Shown: one piece after another, positions 19,944 through 22,950 of the stretch | Numbering within the stretch: position 1 is the stretch's first letter | How the letters are laid out: each line of letters starts with the position of its first letter | IMG/VR virus record: IMGVR_UViG_3300046454_000244 | Span: 1-22,950 of that record | Direction: 5' to 3' (one strand) | Length of the DNA: 22,950 nucleotides | Origin: a virus | Made by a program: the position numbers and the translations under genes | The notes under the pieces: model-generated | Seen by the model: the letters and a program-made list of their open reading frames with translations, nothing else | Databases searched by the model: none | Told to the model about the DNA's origin: nothing

Positions 19944-21137
19944 ATGGCGAACATTTCCGAAATTACAGGCAAGCGCGGCACGACATATCGGGTTAACTAT
20001 GCGAGCGCGACCAAGCCGCAAAATTCCCGGACGTTCAAATCCGAGCGGCTAGCCAATCAGTACAAAAATTGGCGCGAACTAGAACCGGGCGCCGACGACA
20101 CGGCGTTTGATTTGAAATACGGCGCCGGTGTCGCGCCGGTGGCGCCGAGCTCGGCGAAACCGAAAGCGCCGACATTGGGCGAATTCTGGCCGCACGTGCA
20201 AGCCGGCGACGGGCACGGCGCTAACCGCTCGCAAGCATCCGACTCGGTTGTTCGTAATATGCTCGCTCATTTCCATGACCGACCGCTAGACGCCGTGACG
20301 ACGCTAGAGGTTAAGAAATGGGTTGTGCGTATGTTGAAATTGCCGCGCGAGAATGGCAAGCCGTACGCGCCGCGTAGCGTTGACGACGCAATAGCCGAGT
20401 TGCGCCGGATTTACCGCGCCGCCGTGTATGCCGGCCACGTGAAAGCCGACGCAAACCCGACGCTTAGCCGGCCCGGCCAACGGGTCGGCGTGCCGAAAGG
20501 CTACCGGGTTCGGCGCAAGATTAGCGACGCCGACGTTTACACGGTTGCCGAGCTCGACGCCATTCTTAAATGCGTGCCGCGCCGTTGGCTTGCGTTTTAC
20601 ACGGTTGCGGCCGACACGGGCGCCCGTACCGAGGAAATCGTCGGTCTGGCCGCTCGGCATTTCAATTTCGCCTCGGAATACCCGCTAACGCTCGGCTTAC
20701 AGGTTGCCGAGGAACAACGCTCGCCGGAATTCAAAATTGTCCTACGCGATTTCGCCAAAACAGAATCGTCGGATGACCGGGAAACATGGCTACGGTCGGC
20801 CACTATTGACGCCGTGCGCGACTACATGGCCGAATACCCGGCGGACGGCGAGACGCTATTTCGTACCGAGTCGGGCGCCATTCCCAACCAAGCCAATTTG
20901 CGCCGCATTTGGCGCGGCGCGTGCGAGGCGGCCGGCGTCCGGTATTTGCCGCCGCGCAACCTACGGCATACGGCCGCGTCTCATATGCTCGCCGCCACGC
21001 TAGACGTTGTGGAGGTAGCGCACCGACTCGGGCACAAAGACCCAAGCGTCACGCTCGGCACCTATGCGCGTTTCATGCCGCGCGCTCGCACAACGGCACC
21101 GGCCAAAATGGAGGAATGGCGGGACGGGCAGAAATGA
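19944..21137 (+). CDS. int: tyrosine integrase
   Basis: ATG 19944 lies 1 nt after the previous stop. The 397-aa product has an N-terminal arm-binding-like region (1-65), a SAM-like core-binding domain (about 75-180), and a C-terminal catalytic domain. The catalytic set is R228 (DTGARTEE), K272 (FAKTESS), R341 (NLRHT), H364 (RLGHKD) and the nucleophile Y374 (GTYARF). At the box II position that usually holds His three residues before R341 there is R338, a mild departure. It should recombine the tRNA-Val core at 19483-19532 with the host copy. Confidence 0.95.
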   Translation: MANISEITGKRGTTYRVNYASATKPQNSRTFKSERLANQYKNWRELEPGADDTAFDLKYGAGVAPVAPSSAKPKAPTLGEFWPHVQAGDGHGANRSQASDSVVRNMLAHFHDRPLDAVTTLEVKKWVVRMLKLPRENGKPYAPRSVDDAIAELRRIYRAAVYAGHVKADANPTLSRPGQRVGVPKGYRVRRKISDADVYTVAELDAILKCVPRRWLAFYTVAADTGARTEEIVGLAARHFNFASEYPLTLGLQVAEEQRSPEFKIVLRDFAKTESSDDRETWLRSATIDAVRDYMAEYPADGETLFRTESGAIPNQANLRRIWRGACEAAGVRYLPPRNLRHTAASHMLAATLDVVEVAHRLGHKDPSVTLGTYARFMPRARTTAPAKMEEWRDGQK

Positions 21138-21337
21138 GCGAGGTAGTTTTCACGACGGAAACCGTTGATTATGTTGTCTCGGCCCGGTGCGAGGTATGCG
21201 ACCTAGACACCGATGAATTACCCGTTGAAATGTGGGCGCAATGGACGCGCAATCACTTGGCGCTCCATGAACCCGGCGCGGCCGTCATTGTGTGGACATA
21301 TCGCCACTACGCCATATGGCGCATGGAGCAAGACTAA
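21134..21337 (+). CDS. small Cys-containing unknown protein after the integrase
   Basis: ATG 21134 overlaps the integrase stop (ATGA). The 67-aa product begins SEVVFTTETVDYVVSARCEVCDLDTDELPVEMWAQW (about 2-37), with one C-x2-C (ARCEVC) and two later His (RNHLALHEP), so it may bind zinc as a single short finger. The end (VIVWTYRHYAIWRMEQD) is a strand plus helix. Co-translated with the integrase; an excisionase or lysogeny-control role is possible by place, not by motif. Confidence 0.6.
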   Translation: MSEVVFTTETVDYVVSARCEVCDLDTDELPVEMWAQWTRNHLALHEPGAAVIVWTYRHYAIWRMEQD

Positions 21338-21347
21338 CCCGGACACC

Positions 21348-21380
21348 GAGCGCCGGCCGCCAACCATGCGGCCGGCGCTC
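21348..21380 (+). terminator. integrase-operon terminator, perfect 13-bp stem
   Basis: GAGCGCCGGCCGC (21348-21360) and GCGGCCGGCGCTC (21368-21380) pair fully around a 7-nt loop. CCGGACA (21339-21345) and TGTCCGG (21386-21392) can extend the stem outside. No U-run follows. The next 120 bp hold no gene and are extremely GC-rich with GGCC clusters. Confidence 0.7.
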
Positions 21381-21513
21381 TCGCATGTCCGGCCACGTGC
21401 GGCCCGTGGCCGGCCCGGGCCGGCCCGGCCTACCCTCCCGCCGCGCTCGCCGAGCTCGCCGGCCTACGGGCCGCGTACGGCCGGCCACGGCCACTAGTGG
21501 GATTCGGCCGGCG

Positions 21514-21542
21514 TTGACAGAAACCCTATGTAGTACTACCGT
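21514..21542 (+). promoter_or_regulatory. promoter with overlapping palindrome (ParB-like operon)
   Basis: TTGACA (21514-21519), 17 bp, then TACCGT (21537-21542) fits -35 and the TAnnnT -10. The perfect dyad GTAGTACTAC (21530-21539) overlaps the spacer and the -10, an ideal repressor position. This is the clearest promoter I see. A 12-bp tandem repeat (GACCCGTCCCCC twice, 21561-21584) lies in the leader. Confidence 0.6.
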
Positions 21543-21599
21543 CGCGCTCTAGTAGTGCCAGACCCGTCCCCCGACCCGTCCCCCGAGAGGAACGCACGC

Positions 21600-22487
21600 A
21601 TGCGCGTTACCGAAACACGAATCACGCCACGGCAGGCGCGTGATTGGCTAGAGCGCTCGGCGCAAATCAAACAACGCCACCTAAGCCGAGCTCGCATAGA
21701 GCGTTACGCCGACGATATGACCGCCGGCCGGTTTGAACTCACGCACCAACCTATAGCGATTGACCCTAACGGCTTGGTTTTCGACGGCCAACATAGGCTA
21801 AGCGCTATAGTGCTATCTAAAACGACCGTGACGCTTATGGTCGCCTATGACGCCGACCCGACAACGTTTGGCAAAATTGACTTGGGCATGCCGCGCACGC
21901 CGGGCGCTATCCTCGCGCTCGCCGGCTATACAGACGGCGCCGCGCTCGCCGCGTCGGCACGTTTGCTCATTGCCTACGACCGCATGACCCAAGACGGCAT
22001 GCCGCCGGGCACGGCGCTACGGCGCGTGACGGCGGCCGAAATTCAAACGCTAGTCGAGAGCGAGCGCGGCCAGCGCTTGGATTTGGCGCGGCACCCGGCC
22101 GCGCGGATATCGAAAGCAATCGGCCGGCAAGGCGTACGCACGCCAATGGGTACGTGCATTGTCATTATCAATGAGTCGCGCGTCGGCTCATCTACCCGCG
22201 CCGATTTCTTCGAACGCCTTGCAGACGGCGCCATGCTCGCGCCGCTCTCACCCGTTCTCGCTTTCCGCCGTTGGGTCGGTGGCGATTCCGGTTTCATTTC
22301 CCTACCGTCTCAAGAAAGGTCGGTGCATTTCGTCGCCAATTGCATAAAGACTTTCAACGATTGGATTAACGGCCGAGACCGAAAAACGGTAACATGGCGG
22401 CCGTCCACAAATGAGCCCATGCCCATTATCAAACGCGAAAGGAACGCGCACGATGACCCTAAAGACGATTCACTCGACGCTATGTGA
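21600..22487 (+). CDS. ParB-like nuclease-domain protein
   Basis: ATG 21600 follows GAGAGGA (21585-21591); an earlier GTG at 21555 would only add repeat-coded residues. The 295-aa product has TRITPRQARDWLERSAQ at its start, then RARIERYADDMTAGRFELTHQPIAID and DGQHRLSAIV (about 62-71), the ParB/Sulfiredoxin-like signature with conserved Gln-His-Arg. The middle helices and FISLPSQERSVHFVANCIKTFNDW agree with the actinophage version. These proteins are thought to bind or cut DNA; the biological role in phage is uncertain. It may regulate or protect the genome. It is first in its operon and overlaps the Lsr2-like gene by 35 bp. Confidence 0.82.
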   Translation: MRVTETRITPRQARDWLERSAQIKQRHLSRARIERYADDMTAGRFELTHQPIAIDPNGLVFDGQHRLSAIVLSKTTVTLMVAYDADPTTFGKIDLGMPRTPGAILALAGYTDGAALAASARLLIAYDRMTQDGMPPGTALRRVTAAEIQTLVESERGQRLDLARHPAARISKAIGRQGVRTPMGTCIVIINESRVGSSTRADFFERLADGAMLAPLSPVLAFRRWVGGDSGFISLPSQERSVHFVANCIKTFNDWINGRDRKTVTWRPSTNEPMPIIKRERNAHDDPKDDSLDAM

Positions 22488-22950
22488 TTTCCATTTGGAG
22501 GACGGAACCGAAATCGACGCGCCGCCCGAGTATCACCTCACGCTCTCGGCCAACGGCACGACCCGGGAGCTCGATTTGTGCGAGACGTGCTCGGCGCAAC
22601 TATCGACCGTGCTTAACCATGCGCTTGCGGTCGGTACCGCACCGGCCGTGAATGGCGAGAAAACGGATAAGCGCAACCTAGGCGCCGCTCGGGATTTTGA
22701 ATGCCCGGTCTGCCACCAATGGTATATCTCGCGTAACTCGCTCAATGTTCACGCGCGCACGGCGCACGACTTGGCCGGCGCCGAATGGGCCGAGCTCAAC
22801 CCGTACGCGCCCAAGCGCAAGGCGCCGGCGGCGCCCGAGGAACCGTGCCCGGTGTGCGGCTACATGGCGGCCAGTAATGCCGGCATGGCCGCACACAAAC
22901 GGATTAAGCACCCGGCGCCGGCGCCGGCCCCGCGGCGCGGCCGGCCGCGC
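22453..22950 (+). CDS. Lsr2-like protein with two C2H2 fingers and AT-hook tail (cut by the contig end, continues at 1-171)
   Basis: ATG 22453 lies 10 nt after AGGA. Closed through the join it gives 173 aa. Residues 1-60 follow the Lsr2 dimerisation pattern (TLCDFHLEDGTEIDA, YHLTLSANGTTRELDL, a helix SAQLSTVLNHAL), with C11, H14, C43 and C46 placed to bind zinc. Then come two fingers of spacing C-x2-C-x12-H-x4-H (C84/C87/H100/H105 and C132/C135/H148/H153) and the AT-hook RRGRPRK. Lsr2 proteins silence AT-rich foreign DNA. This architecture replaces the usual Lsr2 DNA-binding domain by fingers and hook, so it is likely a phage nucleoid or anti-silencing factor. Confidence 0.72.
   Translation, partial: MTLKTIHSTLCDFHLEDGTEIDAPPEYHLTLSANGTTRELDLCETCSAQLSTVLNHALAVGTAPAVNGEKTDKRNLGAARDFECPVCHQWYISRNSLNVHARTAHDLAGAEWAELNPYAPKRKAPAAPEEPCPVCGYMAASNAGMAAHKRIKHPAPAPAPRRGRPR
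22804..22950. repeat. terminal direct repeat, right copy
   Basis: Same sequence as 1-147 except CC for AA at 22930-22931, which changes Lys160 to Pro just before the AT-hook. The 19 bases after the mismatch match again, so the difference is internal to the repeat and not end decay. Confidence 0.9.

Noticed and set aside
21381-21500. Additional small genes in the GC-rich gap
   Set aside because: Frames here are Arg/Pro-rich in all phases, lack ribosome sites and reflect GGCC clusters only.

Overview
The window looks like an essentially complete genome of a small temperate siphovirus (HK97-type head, long non-contractile tail) of a GC-rich, probably actinobacterial host. The evidence is the architecture terminase, portal, protease, capsid, connectors, tail tube, frameshifted tail chaperone, tape measure; the exonuclease/RecT/RusA recombination set; a ParB-like and an Lsr2-like protein of types common in actinobacteriophages; frequent GTG starts with 4-base start/stop overlaps; and an attachment site that is the 3' half of a tRNA-Val(CAC). 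The first 147 bases recur at the end (22804-22950) with only two adjacent differences, so the contig is circular, circularly permuted or terminally redundant, with a unit length of 22,803 bp. One gene (22453 through 171) runs across the join.

Layout. From 21514, a promoter-like site drives a ParB-like protein and the join-spanning Lsr2/zinc-finger/AT-hook protein, ended by a hairpin at 219-251. From 413 to 5643, a tightly packed rightward early operon carries an HTH protein, a PD-(D/E)XK exonuclease, a winged-helix protein, RecT, RusA, a DnaD-like replication protein, an HNH nuclease and several small Cys-rich proteins. An AT-rich stretch (about 5590-5960) holds a U-tailed terminator and a helically phased array of GATCAT elements that I read as a candidate replication origin or control/packaging locus. 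A leftward two-gene cassette (5939-6411: a ribbon-helix-helix/zinc-ribbon protein and a 68-aa unknown) follows.

The late operon (6548-19184) runs rightward: large terminase, portal, a 69-aa stand-alone domain, protease, a structured leader, capsid, connectors, tail tube, gp10-like protein, tail chaperone with frameshift extension, tape measure, minor tail proteins, an M15-like endolysin and a holin-like protein. A perfect 14-bp hairpin closes it. The integration module (19235-21337) has attP with repeat sites on both sides, a 76-aa unknown, a tyrosine integrase and a 67-aa unknown, closed by a 13-bp hairpin.

Exonuclease and RecT would act together in annealing-type recombination, RusA would resolve junctions, and the DnaD-like protein may start replication. 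I found no convincing cI-type repressor and no small terminase subunit. Throughout, the sequence is poor in CTG/CAG and rich in CTAG and GAGCTC, which is unlike ordinary actinobacterial DNA.
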